DNA of 57,347 nucleotides from Astrocystis sublimbata (lineage: Eukaryota; Ascomycota; Sordariomycetes; Xylariales; Xylariaceae). Below, piece after piece: positions 32,391 to 45,174 of this stretch. The stretch covers positions 1-57,347 of the forward strand of contig JAJNNY010000112.1 of the NCBI GenBank assembly GCA_022453515.1. Reading direction: 5' to 3'. A program made the position numbers and the translations under genes. Each line of letters starts with the position of its first letter. The first letter of the stretch is position 1. The notes beneath the pieces were generated by a model that saw nothing but the letters and a program-made list of their open reading frames with translations, did no database searches and had not been told where the DNA came from.

Positions 32391-35300
32391 TTTCGATAAT
32401 GATTGCAGCCAGTGCACCGAATAATTGAAAAAAGAGAAAATGGGGTTTAATGTGGTATATACAGTTGACAGCTTGGGAAAACAGGACAGGATATGCCTTG
32501 CTGAGAATAGGAGGGGGCAAATAGACTTATGAAAATCCGGGGCCACCCCTCGGGAGGCATTGCTGGTAAATGAAGGCAGTCACCCTATATTAATGCAACC
32601 TGAAGCAAGATTTACATTGTGTGATTGATTATCGTGCCCAACGGGGATATACTCGCGGTGTGGGCTCGAATCATCTGGCCACAGAGAGGCCACATGGAGA
32701 TGGGTTCTGGATGGGGATGTCGCGCTCGCTAGCTGGTAACCCCCCTGCCCCCTTGATCGTCCCGATCTGTTGGTGCGAATCGCGGTGCATCTCGAGATGG
32801 GATAAATGGGCTAAAAATCAACCTGAAACAGGCACAACAGGGTGGTGGCTATGCGTCCACTTCAATGCTACCCCTTCCAGAACCCCAACGGCGAATGATA
32901 GCGAGGTGATCGCGACACCTACCCGTAAAAAACCAGGGTGCTGCAGACGCGGAACTTTTTCTCATGCGGGTGCCTTTGCAGGTGACGATGCGCTTTGTGA
33001 TGGGCTTGGATAGGAGTCGGGATCTAGAACGTCGAAAATGAAGCTTGTTTAGTGTATGCATCCCGCTCTCCTGCAACGTGGATCAATACGATTAGCCGGT
33101 AGTAGTTCCAAGTCGTTGACTATCATCTATCTTTGTATAGCTTTTCCGATAACAGATGCTCGGACATACAAAACCAATCTGATTGTACGTTGTGAATGAT
33201 GAAGAATATGAAGAACATGAAGAGCATGCTTCCCAGACGCTGATGGTTTCTCGGATCGTCAACGTTTGTCATACTTGAAAACCTGTATTCTAGATTTTGC
33301 TACCATGTTGCCAAGTTTCTGATAATTACAAGCAATCAGAAGTCTGTATATCAGGATGAGCAACAGCATTGAAATCACTGACTCGATCAACAATAAGACG
33401 CCTGGGTTTTGGCGTCTCGAGAGTCTCGAGATCTGCGAGACTCAGGTGATTTTATGTATCACAAGACGATTGTCACTGCTAGCACCAACTAGAGAAGTTA
33501 TGGGAGGACTTGTCATGAAAAATATAGATAAGGGGTCCATCACAAGGGCAGTTGAGCATCACTTTACATTCTTACTCGAAGGATACCTGGGTAATATGAT
33601 GTCTGTGAGTGCACCTGCTGTTCATGTACGAGGAGGAGAGGAAACAAAGTTTCATGGCAGGACATCCCGTCCTACTATAGCTTTGAGCTACAATTTGGGA
33701 CTCGTTATAGGATGACTGGCTTATCACTCCTCTTCCAACTCATATCGCACCAAAGTCAAACCTGCGACAATTCGGCAATGCTATCAATGAGAGTGGAATA
33801 TCGGTTAGGCAGTCACATACATAGTGGGTACCGATGCTCATACGGCTTAAGAGACAGTGAGAGACCCCGATGATTATATAGGTAACTTGTTACTCAAACA
33901 TCATGGGGCAAGATGCGTGTATGTCTGCAGTGTTTGGTTTATACTATATAATCAGACATTGCTAGTAGAATGCCATAATCAATTCGGTTCAGGTATTCAT
34001 TCTGTACAGGTTACTAGTAGGTACATACCGGCGAGGTGGAGCGAAAAATAGACGAGACAAGCTTCAGTGCCTCCCAATACCACTAACTTCGAAATAAAGT
34101 ATCGTTAATTCTTCCTAAAATTATTACTATTTGTTACTTGATTGGATAGAACTTACTCTAAAGCAGTTCATTAGTTATATGATAGTTATTATATAATTAA
34201 ATAAAGCACTAGTTATTAATAGGATATTGTTTTGATTTATTATTTATACTATTATGAGATACTCAGATAGAGTCTTATCTATTTTTCATACCACCTTGAC
34301 CTGTATGTATTCGAGGCATGAGTCGGGCCCCTACTAGAATTAATCCACATTAGCTCTTCGTATATGTGACTGACTCTATATATTTCAGGAGAAGAAAATA
34401 ATTCAATCAGAAATTAAGTTCTTAGAGTCTATATGTACTGGTCCATTCTTCTTTTTATTTTCTTCTTCTTTCTTTGTCTCTTCCTGTTTCTCTCCCGAAT
34501 ATCACAATGTATTCCAAACCATTTTTAACAAGTCTCGCAGTGGTTACTGCATTTCCATGGGCGAGATGCATGTGATACCGTGCAGATTGGTTTACTTACG
34601 GTGCTACTAGCACAGGCCAACTTGGGAACCATGCAACAACGGGCCCCATGTACTAAAATGCATGGGTAGTACTACTAGGTAGTACGTACTTAGGTCTTTA
34701 ATAACATGTGAATATGCGCACCTCGCGTACTGGACATGTAGTCGGTTTTCCTAGCTCTTCACATGCCGCCATGAGTTGTGTTGTTGAAGTAAATACTAGG
34801 TATTGGTTCTGGCTGGTTTCTGGATGGACAGTAACTGGAATACACATGGCATCCCATGGGGGGCCATGCATCATGCCCCGGCACAGTCGGCCAATCAAGA
34901 CCTACCTAGGTAGGTAGGTTAGGTAGTTGCTAGGTAGCATCCCGAGGATATGGAGAATGCAAGTTGCAGCAGAAGTCGCGATGTTCCACGGCTGCCCCAT
35001 GCACCCCATACGGCCCTGCCTGACTTAAGCTACTCGAGCTATTCTAGGTCGGATTCAGAAACAAACCTCGGCTTCGAGCTCTTAGCGGCAATGGTGGGCC
35101 CCTGCTTCGGCCCTCGCGAGCCCATGCTCTGCAAGTGTCTGCACCCTCAATGCGCCATGAACCGAGCGAGCCATGAGCCACTGACCTGTTCTGGTGCATA
35201 CTTACCTACCTACCTAAGGTAAGCATCATCATCATCATCATCAATCAATGCGTCCGTCGACTTCCACGAGCGACTTGAAGCCAATTCCCATCATCGTCAG

Positions 35301-35613
35301 CATCGCCACATCCTGTCTAGCCTAGCTTGTTGACCACATTGTCGACGCCTAACTCGCCTGACCTGTACGTCCAAGCTGTGCTGTCTGATCGCGAATCTGT
35401 GATCGCTTCTGTTCCCTCATTCGCCACGGGTCGGAGGATTGACATATACGCAATCCCGCTACGTCTTGTCGACTTGGTCTCTGGGCCCTCGCTGATATTC
35501 GAGAACAACCAGGCCCGTGCCAAGTCGAAGAGAAACGTCTTGTCGCGCCTCACCTCACCCTAGCCCCGTCTACCTGGAAGCTGTCCGCGTCGACGGCACA
35601 CTCTCTGGCCACC
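32391..35613. other. large divergent intergenic region with AT-rich island
   Basis: A 3.2-kb spacer separates the divergent MARVEL-like and acyl-CoA synthetase genes. The part 34,080-34,500 is markedly AT-rich, the sort of base composition left by old repeat decay. CCTAGGTA motifs cluster at about 34,905-34,922 and 35,205-35,222, and a (CAT)n-like run (ATCATCATCATCATC) lies at about 35,225-35,243. A small inverted repeat with CTCGAG cores is at 33,413-33,447. No gene is recognisable on either strand. Confidence 0.5.
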
Positions 35614-37875
35614 ATGACCACATTGGCACAGACCGAGGCCTATGTCCAGGAGATATCCACACCGCCGCCTCCCGGCTCTCCTTACTCGCTTCCCATCTCC
35701 GGCACCGAGAGGGAAGGTCGCACCCCCATCTACCGCCACTGGCGCTTCCAAGACAAGCCTCTGCTAGCAACCTTCGACCCCAATGCCCGCACTTTCTACG
35801 ACCTGTTTGAACAGAGCGTAAAGCATTTCCCCAACAACAGGTGCTTGGGTACTCGAGCCTGGAACTCCACCACCAAGGGCTGGGAGAACAAGTTTGCCTG
35901 GAAGACGTACGCCGAGGTAGCTGCTCGCGCCAAGAATTTCGGATCCGGCATCTTCGAGCTTCATCGCCGCATCGGCATCCCGCCAGGCAACCATGGCGTT
36001 GGTCTCTGGAGCCAGAACCGCACCGAGTGGCAGATTGCAGGTATTTCGCCCATGCTATCCCCTCGTCCCAACCCACCACTGGCCCCTGCATACTAACTCG
36101 CCAAACCTATGCAGATCTCGGTCTCGTCACCCAGTCCCTCTTCTCTGTTTCCCTCTACGAGACCCTCGGCCCCGACACATCCGAATTCATCATCAACCAC
36201 GCCGAACTGTCCTGCGTTGTGACGTCTCTGCCTCACGTCCCGCTGCTCCTCGCCATCGCGCCACGGATACCCCACCTGAAGCTGATCGTGTGCATGGACC
36301 CCTTGGACGCTGGTGAACAAGCCGGATACTCTAAGAGGGCGATCTTGAATGCCATTGCCGAGAAGCATGGAGTCCAAATCTGGTCCATGGACCAAGTAGA
36401 GGAGTTGGGAGCCAAGGCCGCACACCCTGCGCGCCCCCCTCGCCCCGAGGATGTCATCACCATCAACTACACCTCTGGCACGACTGGCGACCCCAAAGGT
36501 GTGGTGCTCACGCATGCCAACTGTGTCGCAGGCGTTGCTGCTGGCCGAGCCACCGGCAATTACACGCGCAAGGACACAAATATCTCATACCTACCGTCAG
36601 CACATATCTATGGACGGCTCGTTGACCAGAGCGCGCTTGCCGTAGGCGCCTCGATAGGCTACTTCCATGGAGATATGCTGGAACTCGTCGATGATTTGAA
36701 GATTCTCAAACCCACCGGCTTTCCTTCGGTCCCACGTCTGTACAATCGTTTCAACATGGGTCTCCGGGCTCAAACTGTGGAGGCCGATGGGATCCGAGGT
36801 GCACTTTCCCGCAGGGTGATTGACACTAAGATGGCCAACATGAAGCTTGCGCCTGGCAAAGCTCATAACACGCACTTCCTCTACGACCGCATCTGGACAC
36901 CCAAGGTCCGTGCTGCTGTCGGCATGGACAGGTGCCGCTCTATGGTGAGCGGAAGTGCGCAACTAGACCCCAGTGTCCAGGAGTTTCTTCGAGCTGCTTT
37001 TGGCAATAGCATCGTTTCGGGCTATGGCCTGACCGAGTCTTACGCATCTACCTCTTGCCAAGCCGAAGGAGACTTTTCACTGGGCAACAACGGCGGCCCC
37101 CTACCTACTACCGAGATTTGTCTAGAGTCCCAGCCGGACCTGGAGTATCTTGTAACGGACAAGCCGCGGCCCCGTGGCGAACTTCTCCTCCGGGGCACGT
37201 CCATGTTCCAAGGATACTACAAGAATGAAGAAGAGACGAGGAAGGCCCTCGATCCTGACGGATGGTTCCATACCGGCGACATCGCGGAGATTGATGAACT
37301 GGGACGGATCAAGATCATTGACCGCAAGAAGAATGTCCTGAAGCTGTCTCAAGGAGAGTACATCTCACCTGAACGCATCGAGAACGTATACATGGGCAGC
37401 TCCAACCTGATCGCTCTGGCTTACGTCCATGGCGAGGGTACCCAGTCCGCTCTCGTTGGCGTCTTTGGCGTGGATCCCGTCAACTTTGCACCCTTTGCGA
37501 GTCAAATCCTCAAGCGACCCATTGTTCCGGAAGACATCCCGGCCGTCAAGGATGCTGCCAAGGATGCCCGGGTGGTCAAGGCTGTCTTGAAGCACCTGGA
37601 CGCCATCGGAAAGGACCACAAGTTCAACGGTTACGAGCGTGTGAAGAACTGCGTGTTGGACGTGGAGCCTTTCAGCATTGAGAACGAGTTGCTGACCCCT
37701 ACGTAAGTGCCGCAGGCCACCCCAATCACGTCGTGTGTCATGGGTATCATCCGCTAACATCTTTGGCAGCCTGAAACTGAAGAGACCCCAGACTGCGAGA
37801 AGGTTCAAGGCTGAGATTGATAGGATGTACAATGAGATCAATGAGGAGGCCTCCAAGATCAAGCCCAAACTGTAG
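35614..37875 (+). CDS. long-chain acyl-CoA synthetase (left copy)
   Basis: The enzyme activates fatty acids to acyl-CoA through an acyl-adenylate, feeding beta-oxidation or lipid synthesis. Exons 35,614-36,040, 36,115-37,702 and 37,770-37,875 give 706 residues, right for eukaryotic long-chain synthetases. The ATP loop YTSGTTGDPKG is at 261-271, GYGLTES at 445-451, the GWFHTGDI adenylate-binding block at about 526-532, and the fatty-acyl signature region IIDRKKNVLKLSQGEYISPE at about 543-562. The N-terminus has no signal peptide. The protein ends PKL, close to but not a strict PTS1 (S/A/C-K/R/H-L). Many fungal members of this FAA2/FaaB-like group are peroxisomal, so this is plausible but unproven. 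The ATG at 35,614 is preceded by CACC-like context (GCCACC). The gene points at the palindrome centre, with its stop codon 488 bp away from it, and faces its own mirror copy. Confidence 0.93.
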
Positions 37876-38850
37876 AATAGTAGCAGGCCGAGGCTATGAG
37901 GCTAGCCTCGAGTTATAGCATGTATAGAGGTAATGTAGTGCAGCAGCAGCATATGTAAATATTCCTAATCCTTGTTTTACTATTGGCGGTGGTTGCCCAG
38001 AAACCACTTTCACATGGGAATTTGATGCTTGTAGTTCAACTAGCTGCATTGTGCGGGGATCAGCACGCTTTCTGATTCGTGGGCATGTTCTTGGCTTGTT
38101 GGTCGGTCACGCATGCATGCTTAGGTACGTCGAAACAACTGCAAGCTACACAACCTACTTACCTAATAGGCTGGAGGTCACTTAACCTGTGATAAAAGAT
38201 CTTAATCTTGTACATACGAATGTAGCTAATAATGACTTGAAAAAGGAGATGATTCTTTAAAACTTAATGATTTATTATAAAACAAAACAAATGATACAAT
38301 GTTTACTTAAAATTAAATAAATATAAGTAAAAATGATAATAATAATTTAAAATTCAATTATATATATATATATTTATTTTAATTATTATTATCATTTTAC
38401 TTATATTTATTTAATTTAAGTAAACATTGTATCATTTGTTTTGTTTTATAATAAATCATTAAGTTTTAAAGAATCATCTCCTTTTTCAAGTCATTATTAG
38501 CTACATTCGTATGTACAAGATTAAGATCTTTTATCACAGGTTAAGTGACCTCCAGCCTATTAGGTAATTAGGTTGTGTAGCTTGCAGTTGTTTCGACGTA
38601 CCTAAGCATGCATGCGTGACCGACCAACAAGCCAAGAACATGCCCACGAATCAGAAAGCGTGCTGATCCCCGCACAATGCAGCTAGTTGAACTACAAGCA
38701 TCAAATTCCCATGTGAAAGTGGTTTCTGGGCAACCACCGCCAATAGTAAAACAAGGATTAGGAATATTTACATATGCTGCTGCTGCACTACATTACCTCT
38801 ATACATGCTATAACTCGAGGCTAGCCTCATAGCCTCGGCCTGCTACTATT
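37876..38850. other. AT-rich region between the two convergent synthetase genes, spanning the fold
   Basis: This holds the 3' flanks of both copies of the synthetase gene and the palindrome centre. From about 38,180 to 38,550 the DNA is AT-rich with homopurine and (TA)n runs. There are no telomere-like repeats and no transposon ends. Any transcript running past either stop codon for more than about 500 nt would fold on itself. Confidence 0.8.
38348..38380. other. palindrome centre: 33-bp AT-rich asymmetric spacer
   Basis: The perfectly mirrored flanks (GATAATAATAATT on the left, its complement on the right) end at 38,347 and begin at 38,381. Between them lie 33 bp, all A/T except one C, with a (TA)n run, that do not pair symmetrically. 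It would be the loop of a hairpin. The surrounding 38,200-38,470 is itself very AT-rich. Confidence 0.9.
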
Positions 38851-41112
38851 CTACAGTTTGGGCTTGATCTTGGAGGCCTCCTCATTGATCTCATTGTACA
38901 TCCTATCAATCTCAGCCTTGAACCTTCTCGCAGTCTGGGGTCTCTTCAGTTTCAGGCTGCCAAAGATGTTAGCGGATGATACCCATGACACACGACGTGA
39001 TTGGGGTGGCCTGCGGCACTTACGTAGGGGTCAGCAACTCGTTCTCAATGCTGAAAGGCTCCACGTCCAACACGCAGTTCTTCACACGCTCGTAACCGTT
39101 GAACTTGTGGTCCTTTCCGATGGCGTCCAGGTGCTTCAAGACAGCCTTGACCACCCGGGCATCCTTGGCAGCATCCTTGACGGCCGGGATGTCTTCCGGA
39201 ACAATGGGTCGCTTGAGGATTTGACTCGCAAAGGGTGCAAAGTTGACGGGATCCACGCCAAAGACGCCAACGAGAGCGGACTGGGTACCCTCGCCATGGA
39301 CGTAAGCCAGAGCGATCAGGTTGGAGCTGCCCATGTATACGTTCTCGATGCGTTCAGGTGAGATGTACTCTCCTTGAGACAGCTTCAGGACATTCTTCTT
39401 GCGGTCAATGATCTTGATCCGTCCCAGTTCATCAATCTCCGCGATGTCGCCGGTATGGAACCATCCGTCAGGATCGAGGGCCTTCCTCGTCTCTTCTTCA
39501 TTCTTGTAGTATCCTTGGAACATGGACGTGCCCCGGAGGAGAAGTTCGCCACGGGGCCGCGGCTTGTCCGTTACAAGATACTCCAGGTCCGGCTGGGACT
39601 CTAGACAAATCTCGGTAGTAGGTAGGGGGCCGCCGTTGTTGCCCAGTGAAAAGTCTCCTTCGGCTTGGCAAGAGGTAGATGCGTAAGACTCGGTCAGGCC
39701 ATAGCCCGAAACGATGCTATTGCCAAAAGCAGCTCGAAGAAACTCCTGGACACTGGGGTCTAGTTGCGCACTTCCGCTCACCATAGAGCGGCACCTGTCC
39801 ATGCCGACAGCAGCACGGACCTTGGGTGTCCAGATGCGGTCGTAGAGGAAGTGCGTGTTATGAGCTTTGCCAGGCGCAAGCTTCATGTTGGCCATCTTAG
39901 TGTCAATCACCCTGCGGGAAAGTGCACCTCGGATCCCATCGGCCTCCACAGTTTGAGCCCGGAGACCCATGTTGAAACGATTGTACAGACGTGGGACCGA
40001 AGGAAAGCCGGTGGGTTTGAGAATCTTCAAATCATCGACGAGTTCCAGCATATCTCCATGGAAGTAGCCTATCGAGGCGCCTACGGCAAGCGCGCTCTGG
40101 TCAACGAGCCGTCCATAGATATGTGCTGACGGTAGGTATGAGATATTTGTGTCCTTGCGCGTGTAATTGCCGGTGGCTCGGCCAGCAGCAACGCCTGCGA
40201 CACAGTTGGCATGCGTGAGCACCACACCTTTGGGGTCGCCAGTCGTGCCAGAGGTGTAGTTGATGGTGATGACATCCTCGGGGCGAGGGGGGCGCGCAGG
40301 GTGTGCGGCCTTGGCTCCCAACTCCTCTACTTGGTCCATGGACCAGATTTGGACTCCATGCTTCTCGGCAATGGCATTCAAGATCGCCCTCTTAGAGTAT
40401 CCGGCTTGTTCACCAGCGTCCAAGGGGTCCATGCACACGATCAGCTTCAGGTGGGGTATCCGTGGCGCGATGGCGAGGAGCAGCGGGACGTGAGGCAGAG
40501 ACGTCACAACGCAGGACAGTTCGGCGTGGTTGATGATGAATTCGGATGTGTCGGGGCCGAGGGTCTCGTAGAGGGAAACAGAGAAGAGGGACTGGGTGAC
40601 GAGACCGAGATCTGCATAGGTTTGGCGAGTTAGTATGCAGGGGCCAGTGGTGGGTTGGGACGAGGGGATAGCATGGGCGAAATACCTGCAATCTGCCACT
40701 CGGTGCGGTTCTGGCTCCAGAGACCAACGCCATGGTTGCCTGGCGGGATGCCGATGCGGCGATGAAGCTCGAAGATGCCGGATCCGAAATTCTTGGCGCG
40801 AGCAGCTACCTCGGCGTACGTCTTCCAGGCAAACTTGTTCTCCCAGCCCTTGGTGGTGGAGTTCCAGGCTCGAGTACCCAAGCACCTGTTGTTGGGGAAA
40901 TGCTTTACGCTCTGTTCAAACAGGTCGTAGAAAGTGCGGGCATTGGGGTCGAAGGTTGCTAGCAGAGGCTTGTCTTGGAAGCGCCAGTGGCGGTAGATGG
41001 GGGTGCGACCTTCCCTCTCGGTGCCGGAGATGGGAAGCGAGTAAGGAGAGCCGGGAGGCGGCGGTGTGGATATCTCCTGGACATAGGCCTCGGTCTGTGC
41101 CAATGTGGTCAT
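38851..41112 (-). CDS. long-chain acyl-CoA synthetase (right copy)
   Basis: Mirror copy of the gene at 35,614-37,875: exons 40,686-41,112, 39,024-40,611 and 38,851-38,956, 706 residues, with the same sequence including the ATP loop and the PKL end. No frameshift, stop or splice-site change is present, so if this arm is real both copies should work. It runs toward its twin, with 975 bp between the two stop codons. Confidence 0.93.
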
Positions 41113-44100
41113 GGTGGCCAGAGAGTGTGCCGTCGACGCGGACAGCTTCCAGGTAGACGGGGCTAGGGTGAGGTGAGGCGCGACAAGACGTTTCTCTTCG
41201 ACTTGGCACGGGCCTGGTTGTTCTCGAATATCAGCGAGGGCCCAGAGACCAAGTCGACAAGACGTAGCGGGATTGCGTATATGTCAATCCTCCGACCCGT
41301 GGCGAATGAGGGAACAGAAGCGATCACAGATTCGCGATCAGACAGCACAGCTTGGACGTACAGGTCAGGCGAGTTAGGCGTCGACAATGTGGTCAACAAG
41401 CTAGGCTAGACAGGATGTGGCGATGCTGACGATGATGGGAATTGGCTTCAAGTCGCTCGTGGAAGTCGACGGACGCATTGATTGATGATGATGATGATGA
41501 TGCTTACCTTAGGTAGGTAGGTAAGTATGCACCAGAACAGGTCAGTGGCTCATGGCTCGCTCGGTTCATGGCGCATTGAGGGTGCAGACACTTGCAGAGC
41601 ATGGGCTCGCGAGGGCCGAAGCAGGGGCCCACCATTGCCGCTAAGAGCTCGAAGCCGAGGTTTGTTTCTGAATCCGACCTAGAATAGCTCGAGTAGCTTA
41701 AGTCAGGCAGGGCCGTATGGGGTGCATGGGGCAGCCGTGGAACATCGCGACTTCTGCTGCAACTTGCATTCTCCATATCCTCGGGATGCTACCTAGCAAC
41801 TACCTAACCTACCTACCTAGGTAGGTCTTGATTGGCCGACTGTGCCGGGGCATGATGCATGGCCCCCCATGGGATGCCATGTGTATTCCAGTTACTGTCC
41901 ATCCAGAAACCAGCCAGAACCAATACCTAGTATTTACTTCAACAACACAACTCATGGCGGCATGTGAAGAGCTAGGAAAACCGACTACATGTCCAGTACG
42001 CGAGGTGCGCATATTCACATGTTATTAAAGACCTAAGTACGTACTACCTAGTAGTACTACCCATGCATTTTAGTACATGGGGCCCGTTGTTGCATGGTTC
42101 CCAAGTTGGCCTGTGCTAGTAGCACCGTAAGTAAACCAATCTGCACGGTATCACATGCATCTCGCCCATGGAAATGCAGTAACCACTGCGAGACTTGTTA
42201 AAAATGGTTTGGAATACATTGTGATATTCGGGAGAGAAACAGGAAGAGACAAAGAAAGAAGAAGAAAATAAAAAGAAGAATGGACCAGTACATATAGACT
42301 CTAAGAACTTAATTTCTGATTGAATTATTTTCTTCTCCTGAAATATATAGAGTCAGTCACATATACGAAGAGCTAATGTGGATTAATTCTAGTAGGGGCC
42401 CGACTCATGCCTCGAATACATACAGGTCAAGGTGGTATGAAAAATAGATAAGACTCTATCTGAGTATCTCATAATAGTATAAATAATAAATCAAAACAAT
42501 ATCCTATTAATAACTAGTGCTTTATTTAATTATATAATAACTATCATATAACTAATGAACTGCTTTAGAGTAAGTTCTATCCAATCAAGTAACAAATAGT
42601 AATAATTTTAGGAAGAATTAACGATACTTTATTTCGAAGTTAGTGGTATTGGGAGGCACTGAAGCTTGTCTCGTCTATTTTTCGCTCCACCTCGCCGGTA
42701 TGTACCTACTAGTAACCTGTACAGAATGAATACCTGAACCGAATTGATTATGGCATTCTACTAGCAATGTCTGATTATATAGTATAAACCAAACACTGCA
42801 GACATACACGCATCTTGCCCCATGATGTTTGAGTAACAAGTTACCTATATAATCATCGGGGTCTCTCACTGTCTCTTAAGCCGTATGAGCATCGGTACCC
42901 ACTATGTATGTGACTGCCTAACCGATATTCCACTCTCATTGATAGCATTGCCGAATTGTCGCAGGTTTGACTTTGGTGCGATATGAGTTGGAAGAGGAGT
43001 GATAAGCCAGTCATCCTATAACGAGTCCCAAATTGTAGCTCAAAGCTATAGTAGGACGGGATGTCCTGCCATGAAACTTTGTTTCCTCTCCTCCTCGTAC
43101 ATGAACAGCAGGTGCACTCACAGACATCATATTACCCAGGTATCCTTCGAGTAAGAATGTAAAGTGATGCTCAACTGCCCTTGTGATGGACCCCTTATCT
43201 ATATTTTTCATGACAAGTCCTCCCATAACTTCTCTAGTTGGTGCTAGCAGTGACAATCGTCTTGTGATACATAAAATCACCTGAGTCTCGCAGATCTCGA
43301 GACTCTCGAGACGCCAAAACCCAGGCGTCTTATTGTTGATCGAGTCAGTGATTTCAATGCTGTTGCTCATCCTGATATACAGACTTCTGATTGCTTGTAA
43401 TTATCAGAAACTTGGCAACATGGTAGCAAATCTAGAATACAGGTTTTCAAGTATGACAAACGTTGACGATCCGAGAAACCATCAGCGTCTGGGAAGCATG
43501 CTCTTCATGTTCTTCATATTCTTCATCATTCACAACGTACAATCAGATTGGTTTTGTATGTCCGAGCATCTGTTATCGGAAAAGCTATACAAAGATAGAT
43601 GATAGTCAACGACTTGGAACTACTACCGGCTAATCGTATTGATCCACGTTGCAGGAGAGCGGGATGCATACACTAAACAAGCTTCATTTTCGACGTTCTA
43701 GATCCCGACTCCTATCCAAGCCCATCACAAAGCGCATCGTCACCTGCAAAGGCACCCGCATGAGAAAAAGTTCCGCGTCTGCAGCACCCTGGTTTTTTAC
43801 GGGTAGGTGTCGCGATCACCTCGCTATCATTCGCCGTTGGGGTTCTGGAAGGGGTAGCATTGAAGTGGACGCATAGCCACCACCCTGTTGTGCCTGTTTC
43901 AGGTTGATTTTAGCCCATTTATCCCATCTCGAGATGCACCGCGATTCGCACCAACAGATCGGGACGATCAAGGGGGCAGGGGGGTTACCAGCTAGCGAGC
44001 GCGACATCCCCATCCAGAACCCATCTCCATGTGGCCTCTCTGTGGCCAGATGATTCGAGCCCACACCGCGAGTATATCCCCGTTGGGCACGATAATCAAT

Positions 44101-44333
44101 CACACAATGTAAATCTTGCTTCAGGTTGCATTAATATAGGGTGACTGCCTTCATTTACCAGCAATGCCTCCCGAGGGGTGGCCCCGGATTTTCATAAGTC
44201 TATTTGCCCCCTCCTATTCTCAGCAAGGCATATCCTGTCCTGTTTTCCCAAGCTGTCAACTGTATATACCACATTAAACCCCATTTTCTCTTTTTTCAAT
44301 TATTCGGTGCACTGGCTGCAATCATTATCGAAA
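41113..44333. other. divergent intergenic region, right copy
   Basis: Mirror of 32,391-35,613, with the AT-rich island now at about 42,226-42,646. It differs from the left copy by one T fewer at 43,428-43,430 (as AAA on this strand) and one base fewer in the T run at 43,908-43,911. No gene seen. Confidence 0.5.
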
Positions 44334-45174
44334 ATGACTACCAACACTCACAAAGACACTCGCTTTCCACACCGCATGCCTCGACTTCCACAGTCTCACG
44401 ACAACATGCAAACCTCCAAAACCGCAACCTTGGCACTCAGGGTCGCCCAAGCTACTGCAGCATTCGTAGTGCTTGGACTTACAGCCTATGGTATGTAGAT
44501 GGGCAAAAGAATATCTGATATCCGAAAGCAACAGCAGATGACCAGTTCGCGAAGCTGACATGATAATTCTCACAAAAGTGACCAAATGGTATAATGTTGA
44601 TACTATGAGCATCCCGCCGCCTCCAATCGGTTGGCTCCTCTTCGTCTCCTTATTCACCATTCTTTCCATCGGAGTTCTTGAAGGTTTCCCAAGATTCGCT
44701 CCTCGATGTATGTGTCCTCACTGGCGTGATGCCGAACACGTGATCCAACTAGAGAGGCTAACCCCCTATCCAGTCTTCCACCCCTATGCGGCGCTTTCTC
44801 TCGAGTTCGGAAACGCCTTATTCTATCTCGCGGGCTTCGTTTCCCTAGCGACCTACATGAGCGGGCTGCTGTTCTGCCGCGGAAGCGTTTGCGGTGCCGC
44901 TCGGGCAGACGTGGCGGTATGTATCAAGATCTGCAGTGCCAGATACTTTGGTCCCATTGTGCCGCTTGATCTAGCATTTTCTGCCATATGGAGGTTGAGA
45001 ATCACGACTGACATGTTTTAATGCACGCAGTTCGGAATCATCCAATTCATCCTTTGGATTGCCTCGGCTGCCTTGGCGGTCAAAGACCTCTTCCAGAAAG
45101 GAGCCTTCCGCCGTCAAGACAAGACGAAGACCCCTTTAGGGGTGTCGCCGATGAAGGAGGCTCCAGCCCCTTAG
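44334..45174 (+). CDS. MARVEL-like four-helix membrane protein (right copy)
   Basis: Mirror copy of the gene at 31,550-32,390: exons 44,334-44,490, 44,579-44,707, 44,774-44,916 and 45,031-45,174, 190 residues. Coding sequence and splice signals are unchanged. On this strand the splice sites are easiest to read: each exon junction restores one of the four hydrophobic segments. Confidence 0.82.

Noticed and set aside
33394..33450. Small inverted repeat with CTCGAG cores
   Set aside because: Short and isolated, no flanking gene start or terminator context; likely chance.
38200..38530. Telomere or telomere-fusion at the fold
   Set aside because: No TTAGGG-type arrays in either orientation; the centre is plain AT-rich DNA.
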